Below, piece after piece: positions 1-11,559 of a DNA stretch of 64,000 nt. The DNA comes from Aedes albopictus (taxonomy: Eukaryota > Arthropoda > Insecta > Diptera > Culicidae): contig NC_085138.1 in NCBI RefSeq assembly GCF_035046485.1, positions 272,905,694 through 272,969,693 on the forward strand, given 5' to 3'. Below the pieces are notes generated by a model. That model saw nothing but the letters and a program-made list of their open reading frames with translations, ran no database searches and was not told the DNA's origin. The first letter of the stretch is position 1; each line of letters begins with the position of its first letter. Both the position numbers and the translations under genes were made by a program.

Positions 1-703
1 TACGGCCTGGACGGACCTTACCTGTGCGGAGTCGAGTCCGGCTGATGAGAGGAGAAATTCAAATTTGTATGCATCATGTGTAAAAAATGCAATGAAATGT
101 GCTGACATTCGCACGCAGTTTTCGTACTAGCATACATGTATGCACCACATGACTCTGTGGAAGCTCACACTTGTGCAGTCATCACATGCGTTCTGATTGA
201 ATGGGTACGTAGAAAGCCACGAGAAAAATGTAGAACATTGTTCGTATAGAATACAATGTGTAGGAAAATGAATGTTTAATTTTCAATGTGTTTTGTTGTT
301 TTTCTGTCTAATCGAAGCTCTAGATGATTGATGAGGTGTTTTTCCCTGCTGACGTTTTGAATGAAACTATTGCTAATCAATCAATTGCTGTTCTGTTCCA
401 TGCGTGCAAAAGCATCATTGATTGCGGAGTGAATTTTAAATGTTCCTTACCACAATATTGTTGCAATTTTCCAAAGTAGAAGTTGTTCACGTTCCCACTG
501 ATTTCCTTTGCCCGTATAAGGTTCTAGTGTGGTGTCGAGTAGTTAATAAACATATTCGAAATACTTTGCCCGAGGTGTCAAGATCTCAACAACTTATTGC
601 TCATATCATGAGAACATTAGCATGACCGGTTTGTTTCACATGGTGTTGAAGGCTCAGTGACGTCTTAAGGATACGTAGGAAGTTTATTTCCTCTTCTTAC
701 AGA
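1..703. other. No recognisable feature
   Basis: AT-rich sequence with no convincing ORF or repeat structure that I can see. A 61-codon open frame at 440-625 has no recognisable domain. Confidence 0.6.
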
Positions 704-732
704 TTATTTATTTATTTATTTATTTATTTATT
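704..732 (-). repeat. (TAAA)n tail of LINE A
   Basis: About seven TTTA units on the plus strand, lying directly downstream of ORF2 of LINE A when read on the minus strand. A tetranucleotide tail is typical of several insect LINE clades. LINE C in this window ends in the same TAAA repeat (31413-31433). Confidence 0.85.
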
Positions 733-851
733 GCTCAAATTCATGTAGAGTAAGGACTTCTCCTTATAAATTTCTACAATTAGATTAACTTTGAATACAT
801 AAAACTTTGATACATTAACTAAACTAACCTTTACTCGTGTTAATAATTATA

Positions 852-3800
852 CTAGTTCCGTGTCGCCAACCATGTCGTGACCTCTCTACGAAAGGATTTG
901 TAATTTCTAAGAGATTTGATTTCAGAAGGAAGTAAGTTCCAATTAACAATGCCTCGTACAAAGAGAGTTCCCCCATAGTGAGAGGTATTATGATGACACA
1001 ATATAAAATTTCGATTGCGCGTTCCCTGAAAAGGTCTTAGTTTGTCAAATAGATACGAGGGTTTTTCAGTATTAACAATTTTGAATAATGCAAGACAGTA
1101 ACGTACAGGGGATACCCAAAATAACTGGGACAGGTAAAATTTTCACTTTTCAAAAAATGTTTAACTCGGTGTAACTTTTCGAAAATGGCATCAAATATTC
1201 TCAAATTTTTACTGTAAGTTCATCAACTAGTTGTGTATCAGTGGACAAAATTTGGAAAAGATCGGGCCATTTTACACAAAGTTATAAAGATTCTAGAAAA
1301 AGGTATAATTATACGATAGCCAACTTTGAGCTGTTATATCTCCGGATTCAATGAACCGCATGCAATGAATTTTTGATCATTAATGACTTATATAATGAGC
1401 TATCAAAAACTTTTGACATAACTTAAAATTCTTTACACAAAAGAAAATTATAACGAATTGATTATTTTTCTGATATAATACTAATTTATCCAAAACTTCA
1501 TCATCGTTTCAAAATTCGAGATAGTAATTATAGTTCATTTAAATTCCCTCTAATTGACTTGAGTATAATTATGTTTCAAAGGAAAGCTACCAAATAGCCT
1601 GCATTAAATTGAAAAAGTAATGGGATGCACATGAAAAATAAATAAGTTTACTAAAAAATCATAGAATAAATTAAATCGCTATAACTTTTTTTCATATTAA
1701 TAATTTCAAATCAAGTCAACTGTTTTTCAAAGTTCATTATATAAGTCATAAATTATCAAAATTTCATTGCATTCGGTTCATTGAATCCGGAGATATAACA
1801 GCTCAAAGTTGGCTATCGGATAATTAAACCTTTTTCTAGAATCTTTATAACTTTGTGTAGAATGGCCCGATCTTTTTCAAATTTTGTCCACTGATACACA
1901 ACTAGTTCATGAACTTACAGTGAAAATTTGAGAATATTTGATGCCTTTTTCGAAAAGTTACACCGAGTTGAACATTTTTTGAAAAGTGAAAATTTTACCT
2001 GTCCCAGTTATTTTGAGTATCACCTGTAGTTTCAAGAAATTGTGAAATGAGCAGCCTAAAAGTTGGTGTTGATAATGCGTTACACTATCATATCTAGAGA
2101 GATTGAAAATCCATCTTATGCAGCAATTTAATGCAACTCGTAATCTATCGATTGCTCTCGCTGAAGCGTTTGTAAGAAACTCACAACCGTACGACAAATG
2201 GGGTAAGATAAGAGATTTGAATATTCTAAGTTTAACAGCACTTGGCAACATATTAGCAGTAATTCTGAGAGAACGAAGGCTACCATAGATTTTGCTACAC
2301 TGTAAATTTATGTGTCCTTCCCATTCCAAGTTATTTTGTATAACAATACCTAAATTTGTAAATTTATTGACATATTCAAGATCATCATTCCCAAGTCTAA
2401 TAGAAGGCAAAGCAGGTGGACAACGAGATCGTGATATAAACATGACTCGTGATTTCACAGCATTTAGAGGCAACAAATTTCGCATTGACCAGTCATGAAT
2501 TTTAGACAAGTCTAGATTGATTATCCGTGCCATTTCATTCAAAGGAAGATCGACCGAGTCAAAGTAAATCTGGACATCATCCGCGAACAAGTGTATCCTA
2601 CAATGACGGAGTACTGTCGGAAGATCATTGATAAATTATGAAAAAAGGATTGGTCCCAGCACAGATCCTTGCGGAACTCCAGATACTATATTGATTAGCT
2701 CTGAATTTTCGCCATCAATACAGACACATTGTTTGCGATTTATTAGGTAAGATTTTATTAAATCAACAGCCTTACTGGAAAAACTAAATTGTCTTGCCAA
2801 TTTGATTAATAGTTTTGTGTGTGACACACGATCGAAAGCCTTGGAAAAATCTAGGAACATTAGAAATGCTACGGCTTTTTTGTCAATCTTAGAATGGATA
2901 TCATCGTGAACTTTAAGCACTGCGGTAGTTGTGCTATGCCCTGCTCGGAAACCAGATTGATACGGGCTTAAAAGATCAAAATTATCCAAGAAAGTTTTGA
3001 TTTGAGATTTCAATATTTTTTCAAAAGCTTTGGAGAGGGCACACAGAATACTGATAGGACGCAGATTATTTAATCTGTCCGTCCAGCTTTCTTAGAGATA
3101 GGAATAACTTTAACAGTTTTCCAACTCTTTGGAAACTTTGACATTTTGATAATAAGGTTAAAGACATAAGTTATGTGAGAAACTACTAGGGGAAGAATAT
3201 GCTTAATAAACTTTATTGGAATTCCATCTAAGCCTATTGCATTAGACTTAATTGTTCCTATCGCATTGATTACTTCACAATCGTTAGTTACATCAAAATT
3301 AAAACCATTTGGATTTTGCGGCATAAATGGAACATGAGAAGAATCACTAGAAAAGTTATTTGCGAAGTATTCATTGATTTCCTCCTTGGTGTTTGAATAG
3401 TGCAAATTATTTTCGTGATCATTAGTAACATTGAGACTTTTCAACCTAGACCATAGTTGCTTACAAGAATTGGCACCACTCACCGTTCTAGAGACATAAT
3501 TTGCTTTCGCTACGTTAATCAGGTGCGTCACTCGGTTACGTAATCTTTTATATTGGTTGTGACTAAAATCATTTCTGTTAGCAATCCAAGATCTATATGC
3601 CAAGTCTCGCTCAATCATGGCATGTAAAATATCATTATTAAACCAGTTTTTGTTACACGATCGTTTATGTACACGGACTGGTACAAAAGAATTATACAAA
3701 TCAGCTAACCGGACATTCAAAATGTCTAAAGCAATGTCAGGATCATCAATTGAGTATAAATTTGACCAATCGATAGCAAGCAAGGTGTTTCTCAAAGATA

Positions 3801-4632
3801 AATTGTCAATAGATTTGTAATCTCTGTATCTTGTGAAATCAGTATTATTATTACGACGATCAATGTCCAATGAAGCAAAGATTAAATCGTGCTTCGAGAA
3901 ACCAGAAGCACTTACTGGGTTGAAGTTAGATACAAAATTTGCGTTATTAGTTAATAGTAAATCTATTAATGAGCATCCAGAAGAATAATAATGAGTAGGT
4001 TCATTATTAACACACATCAATCCAAAACTATCCAGCACGCCCTGCATACGATAACGTTTAGTACTCGGTTTAATAAAATCAGTATTGAAATCACCTATTA
4101 AAACAGTGTTTTGATATCGTAGAGAAAGTTCGAACAACTTCTCTTCCAGTTTAGCAGCGCAGTCTCCCCTAGGTGGATTATAAAAAGTTCCTAATAAAAA
4201 TTTGTCTGCATTGTGGCTTATTTCAGCAAAAATAAATTCTGTTTTATCAACATCATCAGTATCTGCAACCACCTCCGAAACAGAAATGATCTTGCAACAT
4301 ACATCTTGTTTGCAGTAGACAGCAATTTCACCTCCTCTGCTATATTTACGATCATTTCGGTACAGTTTATAGCCATCAACAGCAACTAACTCATTCGGAA
4401 TATCTTCAGATAACCATGTTTCTGTCAAGCATATAATATCAATATTGCTATTGCTAAAACACAACTTGAACTCATTAAATTTACTCATCTGACGAGCGCA
4501 TAGACTCTGAATATTAACATGACAAATATTGATATTATTACGAGGAAGTGCTGAGAGCATTACAGCACGAGGAATATGCGAAAAACTCTCATTTGTACGA
4601 ACATTGTTATGAAACGAATCAGCCAACATCAA
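852..4632 (-). pseudogene. LINE A ORF2: APE endonuclease and reverse transcriptase, broken
   Basis: This would nick the target and copy element RNA at the nick. The N-terminal part (3070-4632) is an APE-type endonuclease with motifs LTETWL, IGDFNTD and SKHDLI, followed by the start of RT. The RT continues at 2636-3013 with FLDFSKAFDRVSH and GVPQGSVLGP, and at 1958-2590 with FADDV. There are three breaks: a one-base deletion near 3075 that shifts frame, an in-frame TAA at 2636-2638 just after GPILFS, and the MITE at 1106-2026. Removing the MITE with one TA copy lets the frame run on to a natural TAG at 852-854. The LINE family is certain; the clade is not. This copy cannot encode a working protein. 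Confidence 0.88.
1106..2026. mobile_element. Palindromic MITE with very long inverted repeats, TA target
   Basis: The ends read CAGGGGATACCCAAAATAAC on the left and, reverse-complemented, CAGGTGATACTCAAAATAAC on the right. They are flanked by TA at 1104-1105 and 2027-2028, as for Tc1/mariner-type insertions. The arms match inward for 300-390 bp, so the unit is almost a giant hairpin. It has no ORF of its own. Exact removal with one TA restores the LINE A reading frame, which fixes both ends. Partial relatives lie at 34408-34700 and 37180-37545. Confidence 0.88.
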
Positions 4633-5084
4633 TGGAAAAAGATCGCAGAGAAATCACGAAAATGGTTAGCAAACTGGAACAAGTATTTAAAGTTACAAAA
4701 GAAAAATGTGCTTGAAAGCGCATTTTAGGCTAACAAAATATTCAACAATACTTTCATTTACAGAGTGCAATAGTTCAGTTGATTAGGATTCAATTATGAT
4801 GAATAATAGAAAATAATAACTACATAACCACTGTAATCACAGCAACAACAGCAGCAACAACATGGGCACCATCATCAGTAGGTCAGCAGTATGTCCAGCA
4901 GCAAGAACATCAGCAGAAACAGCATCCAGTCGGCAATCCCAATCCCCCAAATTGATCCCCATGACTTTTAGGAGGGAATAAAACATGGATAGCTTAGGAA
5001 AGGAGTCATGGAAAACAAAGCAAGGGAAAAGAAATATTTTAATGGATAGGGTTTAACTTTCAGGAGGGGAATAAACATGGAAAA
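4633..5084. other. Spacer between ORF1-like frame and ORF2 of LINE A
   Basis: Low-complexity leader-like sequence: a CAG/CAA-rich run near 4840-4950 and a loose repeat of 'atcatggaaa' and 'gggaataaacatgg' elements at 4970-5110. No coding signature is visible. It is probably an untranslated or eroded part of LINE A. Confidence 0.45.
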
Positions 5085-5798
5085 TCATGGAAAGGAATCA
5101 TGGAAAATTGAGTGAAGGAAAACGAGTATCTTTTCAGGAAGGGTATTGATTTTACTTGATGACAGTGTGTATGGCTCTGCCACCTTTCGACGAGAGACGA
5201 TAGATACAGTGTGGAGTTTCCGGTGTTTCCTTCTTGGATCGGCATCGCACGCTTCCCGATAACATAGTGTTACAATATCCAATTGTTGACGGTCTCGCAG
5301 TAGATATGTACACGATGTAAAACCGTACGGAGTTTCAGAATTCCGTGGAAACAGTGATTTTAATCTGAAACTTTGAACCGGTGCACGATGCTCGGCGATC
5401 ACGTATGTAGTGCAGAGGGTTTCGTCTTGATCCGGATCTGAAGGCAGCACATCAGCAGGTACATGGTTCGAGAGCTGCTTGTGGTCAGCACCAGTGATAG
5501 CGCAGCTGGTATTAGTAAAGACCATATCCGTCGAGCACGCTGGCACCATCACTTGCACGTCTTCAACCTCATCGAATGGCGGAATCGTTGTGGGCATGGT
5601 GGCATCAGTGAAGGATGATAGTACAGCATCGATTCTTCGATATGAATCGTCAAACATCAGTTGCATTCGATGCAGCAATTCTTGATACGTGTTAACGACG
5701 GCTTTTGTTGATGTGTTTTGATCATTGTTTGTTGTGTTGTTGTGGATCGTATGCTTTGTGGACACTGTCATCATTGATGGCTTACAGTCTTTGCTCAC
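5085..5798 (-). CDS. ORF1-like protein of LINE A, unknown fold
   Basis: An open frame of 237 codons, upstream of ORF2 on the same strand. That is where LINEs carry their nucleic-acid-binding ORF1. I recognise no CCHC knuckle, PHD finger or RRM in it. The N-terminal third is Asn/Thr-rich and polar, and the C-terminal half is more basic, with clusters such as RRKHRK. A start near 5798 is assumed because the frame opens there with MSKDCKPSMM. The ORF1 role rests on position alone. It could instead be a chance open frame in leader sequence. Confidence 0.4.
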   Translation of the reverse strand: MSKDCKPSMMTVSTKHTIHNNTTNNDQNTSTKAVVNTYQELLHRMQLMFDDSYRRIDAVLSSFTDATMPTTIPPFDEVEDVQVMVPACSTDMVFTNTSCAITGADHKQLSNHVPADVLPSDPDQDETLCTTYVIAEHRAPVQSFRLKSLFPRNSETPYGFTSCTYLLRDRQQLDIVTLCYREACDADPRRKHRKLHTVSIVSRRKVAEPYTLSSSKINTLPEKILVFLHSIFHDSFP

Positions 5799-6100
5799 TT
5801 GCGATGAGAGTCAGAGGAGGTTCATCAGATTGACAAGTGAATGAACAATGGATGGTAACTCAACTTTCGTTATGGCTTCCAGAAACGCTTGATATTGGAC
5901 TGCAACGATTTAATTTGCACCAATTCCGTCTTGGATCTTCGGTCTACAAACTGCACTCGATATCGATCACTAGTAGCAGCGTCTAGGAAACACTATGGCC
6001 AGTAGTAAGCGGTCCGATTGGATGAAATTAGCTTTAAAACCTCAACTGAACTAGGAGCACGTGAAATCACTCACAATCCAAGCACATCCCGAGTAAAAGT

Positions 6101-6690
6101 GTTAGATTAAAAGATTATTCCATTTATCTGTGACTGTTTGAAATAAAAGCTCTTGAAGGATAAGTAGAACCTTATAAAGCATAGCATAGCTTATCCCAAT
6201 AAAACATCTGGAATAAGACTTCGTGCCCATTCATAAACCTTGAAAGCTTTTTGTATGAATCGTTTAACCCGTCCCCAGCTGCGAAATTGAAGTTCAAAAA
6301 ATCGCCAAAAGCCCATTTCTCAACAGAATTTGAACAAATGTTTAATACAAACTCGCATAATTCTCTAGTTTTGAAAATATATGGGATCAAAATTTTCGTG
6401 GACTTTTGGACGAAGTAAGGCCGGCAGATCACTGGGTCAAGTTGGGTAAAAATAAGGCCAAGTACGATTTGCACCACAATAACTTTCTTCTTAACGAACT
6501 ATTTCAATGGGAGTTTACATATTCCGTTGCCTAATGATAGTTGAAGTTGCTACAGGTTAGATTTTGAGGTTCTTCGATAGGTCTCCTTTGAGTTCTTAGA
6601 ATATTGAACATTCCTGAACCATCTAAGTCTACGTTTACGTTGGTTGTTTGCAAATGACATTAAACACGAGATATGATTCCCTTATTGACC
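6101..6690. other. Unassigned spacer
   Basis: The 101-codon minus frame at 6172-6477 has no recognisable motif and ordinary intergenic composition. I see no element ends here. Confidence 0.5.
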
Positions 6691-7030
6691 CCATAGTTCA
6701 TTGGAGCTGGCGAGTTCGATTCCCGATCTGATCGGGATAATTTTCTCGACTCCCGAGGCATAGAGTATCATTGTTCTTGCCTCACAATATACAAATTCAT
6801 GCAATGGCAGGCAGGGATGGCATGCTCCTCAGTGTGTGTGTAAGTGTGCGCGATTTTTATATGAAAATGAACTGCACTGTGCACATTTTCAGTGCGAAAT
6901 TCCATCCCTGATGGCAGGCAAACAAAGCCCTTCAATTAATAACTGTGGAAGTTCTTAAGGAACACTAAGTTGAAGAGATGCAGGCCAAGTTGCAGTGCAG
7001 ACGTAGAGCCGTAAAGAAGAGGTAGAAGTC
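6691..7030 (+). mobile_element. tRNA-headed SINE with nested hAT MITE
   Basis: A box-B-like GAGTTCGATTCCCGATC near 6713 is followed by a body with 'cttcaattaataactgtgg' and 'gaagttcttaaggaacacta', which I recognise as typical of an abundant Aedes SINE. A weaker relative of this body ('agttaataactgttgatgtg') lies near 8073. The box A region is eroded. The body is split by the hAT MITE at 6812-6910. Boundaries are approximate. Confidence 0.6.
6812..6910. mobile_element. 99-bp hAT-type MITE
   Basis: Starts CAGGGATGG and ends CCATCCCTG, a perfect 9-bp terminal inverted repeat of hAT type. It is flanked by the 8-bp direct repeat ATGGCAGG at 6804-6811 and 6911-6918. A TG-rich run follows the left end. 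It has no coding capacity. The ends resemble those of the larger hAT element at 25130-27578. Confidence 0.9.
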
Positions 7031-7259
7031 ATCGGAGACATCATTAGAACATATGCTGCCCTTGTACTACTTGTTCGTATTTTCTGAATCGCTCGATGAA
7101 TTGTCCGAATCCGTCCCAACAAAATATGGTTACTCCAAATAATCACCACGGATGACGTTCAACTGTTTTTATCGCTCTTAATTGCACCAATACTTAAACA
7201 TCTGTAAAATGTTTGTTATGCCAACGTACTACAGACAATTCAGACGATCTGATTGAAGT

Positions 7260-7930
7260 CATTCCTTGACTTCAGAGAACCGTAGATTGACTACAATGAG
7301 AATTATTTGCATGTGGAAAACAGCGGTTAACTCCAGAAACCAATACTACATCGAACAGGAGTTTGTAAATTTCTCGAATAGATTCCGGAGTTCCCGGGAT
7401 GGCCTGGTTGAAGTCAGGCCTTGAGCTCATTGAGCTGTAGATACACTGTTTACATATTTTACCTATGTGGAAGCTTTGTACACTACATCAGTTCATATCT
7501 ATATTTATACCAAATTTATTAATATGGTGATTTTTATTATGTTCTGGAAATATGGCAGCCCCTCCAACTTTGAATTTATTAGGAGAAATTTCTTCATCAA
7601 TCAACGGAAAACAACGGTTAGCTGCAGAGACTAATACTACATTTAACAGGAGTAAGTAAATTGCTCGACTATATTCCTGAGTACCCGGGATGACATGGCT
7701 GAAGTCAGGCCTTGAGTTCATGGAACTGTTGATAAACTGTATTCACATATTTCATGTATGTGGGTGGAATTTCTGTGCACTACATGAACTCATAGTTTAT
7801 CATGTGTCAATGAGAAAGTCTTTCACAACTATTCCTAGGAACATTTGATAATCTAAGCGAAGTCATGTCTTGACTTCAGAGGACTATAGATGGACTTCAA
7901 TTAGAGCTATTTGCATGCATAAAGCCGAAT
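7260..7930. repeat. Diverged tandem duplication, offsets about 291 and 604 bp
   Basis: 'cttgacttcagag' recurs at about 7265 and 7869. The stretch around 'ccaatactacatcgaacagg' (7339) recurs near 7630 as 'actaatactacatttaacagg'. 'gaagtcaggccttgag' recurs near 7413 and 7704. Units are diverged by many substitutions and indels, so the duplication is old. No coding content. Confidence 0.65.
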
Positions 7931-9750
7931 GGCCATTAGGCAGAATTGTCACTAGACCTGGTCGGTATAGGAAATTTTCGTAGAAGAAATTTCTTTGACT
8001 ATCTTGGACATAAAGTTTCGTGCCTTCCACACATGACCATTTTATTGGCAGAGGAAGTTTTCAGTTAATAACTGTTGATGTGCTCATAGAACATTAAGCT
8101 GAGACACAGGCTTTGACCCAGTGGAAATGTAACGGCATGAAAAAGACCCAATTTCCCAATTCGACCATTCGGCCTAATGACCTTCGGTCGAATGACCTGG
8201 CTCCTTGAGAAAAGATCCTGCTTTGCACGAACAGTGACGGACCGCAAAAACTCAGGGAAAAGTGCTGAAACATTTTGTAAATTAAAATACTGTATACAGT
8301 ACCATAATGTGGTGAGCTATTATTGTAGGGAATTGTAGGAAAGATTTATTACTGTAGGGAATACCAAGAATTTTGGCCAACACCTGAAGTGGCGAACTTT
8401 ACAGTGCTTGTTGAGTAAATACACGAAAAATAAGTATTGGAAATATACACAAACAAATACAAAATAAATAGTAATAAAAACACAATATGTCATTCATCAC
8501 CTGTCTGATTGTATTAAATTAATAAAGTCAAATTAAAAAAAAAGTGGAGGAGATAATAATTATTTGCAACATGCAATTGACAAAAAAAAAACAAAAAAAT
8601 AAACAAGTCGTCTATCATGATGACGAGCTTTAAAAATTCGGTGAAAGAAAAGTCAAGGATAGGGGCAACTTATAATCTGCGATGCATCAATAAAACAATA
8701 AAAAAAGAGCACACACGAAGTGAAGACATGATGAAGCAATGCCTCTAGGAGTTGCCAAAATTGCCTTAGGAGCTTCACTAACATTTCCTCAAGAGTTCCC
8801 TCGGAAATTAAATAGTTTCTCCGGGAATCCCTCTATAGACTGTTCCAGAAATTATAAATACACTTTGTTTATTAAATTAAATGAACTGTTCTAATGATTT
8901 TTACCAACTTCCTCCAGAGTATAGCATATTGTACTCCATATTTTTATATTTCCTTTCAATTGTCTTGATATTTCAAAGAACAGTCGAGTTCTCTAATAAG
9001 TAACTTAATTTTTCAAATTTGCATTTGCACAAAGGTGTTTTTTAATGATTTCAATATTATTTATCACCAAATACCAAAAATTATCTAAATTTTTATCACA
9101 TTCGCTTTCTCAACAAGTTGATAAAGGCATTCCCACAACATTTTTTCGGAGATCAAGTTTCTTATTTTTTAAGGTTTTCTACGGAACATAAGAATTACCA
9201 CACAGTTTCTTAGCTTTCCTGAATGCATTTAATCTAAACAAACTTATTTTTTCAGCTCGTTCGATCCTTCAGATGGCAAAGCTTGTCATACCATAAAAAC
9301 GAATGCAGTAAGCAGTAATTAAGACTTTCGTTTGCTTAACGTTTGTTGCTACTAGTGTTGTTGAGGAATTTGAAACAAAAAAAAAATTGTATTGAGAAGG
9401 CCCGTAATGGTGGTTCTTTGTCAAATATTCCAGTAAAAATACTCTTGCCAATCGAGAAATATCTTTTACTAATGATACAGTAATTTTTATTGTGTTTGGA
9501 AATTAAATATTTTATCTGTGAGATTTTTTTCTTTTCTACTATGCTACATTTTTTTACCACTTTGTGCAACTTCAAATTTTAATCATCTAGTTTAAAGAGC
9601 CCTATTTTTTAACTTTTACCAGAAACGTCAACAAGTTTGGTATTATTTGCTTAGTTAGCATGTTTACTATAAGAGCTAGAAGAAACTTTTTTGGATATTG
9701 TGCTCAAATTAAAATGGCAGTTAATCGTTAGTGTATTTATAATTTCTGAA
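7931..9750. other. AT-rich spacer, no gene
   Basis: Contains homopolymer and AT-rich runs, a SINE-body-like remnant near 8015-8160 and scattered 'cattcggcctaatg' motifs near 8165. Short frames here show no domain. I see no clear transposon ends. Confidence 0.55.
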
Positions 9751-9754
9751 ACAG

Positions 9755-11545
9755 TCTATAGGAGTCCTTCTAGTAATTCTTCTAGAAGGTCCTCCAGAAA
9801 TTTTCAAAAGGGGTTCCTCCGAAAATTCCTGTGGCAGTTCTTCCGGAAATTCCTTTTGGAGTTCCTCCGGGAATTCCTTCAGGATTTTCTTCAACAATTT
9901 CTCTAGTAATTCTTCTGGAAATACCTTCAAGGAAACCCCTAGCTGTTTCTCCAACAGTTTCTTATCCACTGGGAGTTCCTCTTTGAATTCTTCCAGAAGT
10001 TTCTCTAGGATTTCTACTGGGAACTATCCTTCCTTCTTCTGAGAATTTATTTAAAAGTCCCTCTGGGAATTTCATTTGAGGTTTCTCCGGGAATTCTTCT
10101 AGGAGATTCTCCGAGAAATTTCTCTAGAAGCTCCTCCGGAAATTCCTCTAGGTGATTCTCGGGAATTCCTCTAGAAATTCTTCCAGAAACTCCGTCGGGA
10201 ATGCTTGTATGAGTTTCTCCGGGAATCTATAGGAATTCCTTCGGGAATTCCTCTAGATGTTCCACCGGGTTTACCCAAGGAGCTCCACTGGGAATGTTTA
10301 TAAAAAATCATGCGAGAAGTCTAGGAGGTCTCCGGGAATTTCTCCAGAAGTTCCTCCAAGAAGTCTTCTGGGCATATTTCTGGAGTTTCTCTGGGAGTTC
10401 TACACTGTGCTTCTCTAGGAATACCTCTAGCAGTTTCCCTCGGAATTCCACTATGATTTTCATTAGGAATTTGTCTACGAGTTCCCCTGGAAATTCCTTA
10501 AGAAATTCCGCGGGAAATTTCTCTTGAACTTCCACATTTTCAAGAATTTGTAGGGACATGGCTTGGAAAGTCCATCAGTTTCACAGGAAGTTTCTTAAAG
10601 AATTCCAATGTAAAACCCTCGAAGAGCTCCACCTGGAATTATTTCTGATATTACATCTCACCTAGAACCCTTTAGGGAATTCCACTGGGAATCTCTCTAG
10701 ATTTCCACTGAAAAATTGCTCTAGAAGTACAACTGAGAATACTTTGAGTCTTTCACTGGAAATTCCCTTAGGAGTTCCACTGGAAATTCCACGAGTTGCA
10801 CTAAGATTTGTGGCTACTTAGGTGTTTCACCAGAAATTCCCCTAAGAAATCCATCAAGAATTGTTCTAGGAGTTTCGCCGGGTATTTCTGTAATTTTTTT
10901 TAGAAGTTTTACCAAGAGTCACCTAACGATATCCACGGAGAATTCTTCTGGGTATTCCACCGAGAATTCGTTTAGAAGATGTACGAGGATTTTCTGTTCA
11001 AGTTCTGGCGAGAATTCATTAAGAAATTCCTGGTGAAACTCTCAGATGAATCTCTGTAAAAACTGCTGGAGTAATTCCCGGAAGAGGAATTGTCAGAGGA
11101 ACTCCTAGAGTCCGCGGAAGTACTTAAAGAGAAATTCGCAGAGGAACTTCTAGACAAATTCCCGGATAAATTGTCACAGGTATTCCTTGAAAACCTGTTA
11201 GGAAAATTCCTGCAGGAACTGCTAGAGGAATTCCCGGAGGAACTCTTAAATTGTTGGAAGAACTTTTAGAGGAATTCCTGAAAGAACTCCTAGTGGAACT
11301 TCCAGAGGTACTTCTAAAGAAATTATCTGAGGAAACTTCCAGAATTCCCGGATAAATGTCTACGAAATCCATCGAGAATTGCCTTTGGCGTACCGCTGGA
11401 AATTTCTGTACATTTCTTTAGCAGTTTCGCCGAGAATAACGCAAGGAGTTCTATGGAGAATTCTTCTGGGAATTCCACCGAGAAGTCGTTTCAGAGTTTC
11501 ACCAAAAGTTCCTACGGAAATTATTGCAAAAGTTCCTCCAGGACT
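9755..11545. repeat. Degenerate 'ggaattcc' minisatellite with internal strand switch
   Basis: About 1.8 kb built from imperfect units of roughly 30 bp around 'gttcctccgggaattcctct'. From about 11030 to 11370 the same motif appears as its reverse complement ('gaggaactcctagaggaatt'). It returns to the first orientation after 11370. The repeat yields overlapping amphipathic Phe/Leu/Glu-rich open frames on both strands. These are repeat artefacts, not genes. A short, more degenerate stretch of related type lies at 22560-22830. Confidence 0.85.
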
Positions 11546-11559
11546 TTTTTGGAGCATCC

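Larger units (their letters stand above)
704..6100 (-). mobile_element. LINE A: non-LTR retrotransposon, minus strand, interrupted
   Basis: On the minus strand the order is a putative 5' leader (about 5800-6100), an ORF1-like frame (5085-5798), ORF2 with endonuclease and reverse transcriptase (852-4632, broken), a short 3' UTR and a (TAAA)n tail seen as TTTA repeats at 704-732. A 921-bp MITE sits inside ORF2. Without it the element is about 4.5 kb, a normal LINE length. The 5' limit near 6100 is inferred from where leader-like sequence fades and is not marked by a target duplication that I can find. Clade (CR1, Jockey or I/Loner type) is unresolved. Confidence 0.8.

Noticed and set aside
704..732. 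Stand-alone microsatellite
   Set aside because: It sits exactly at the 3' end of LINE A, and LINE C has the same tail, so it is a LINE tail.
6172..6477. 101-codon minus ORF
   Set aside because: No motif or coding-like bias, surrounded by noncoding spacer.
9691..10559. Amphipathic Phe/Leu/Lys/Glu-rich ORFs on both strands
   Set aside because: They are translations of the degenerate 30-bp minisatellite, open in several frames at once because the repeat lacks stops.
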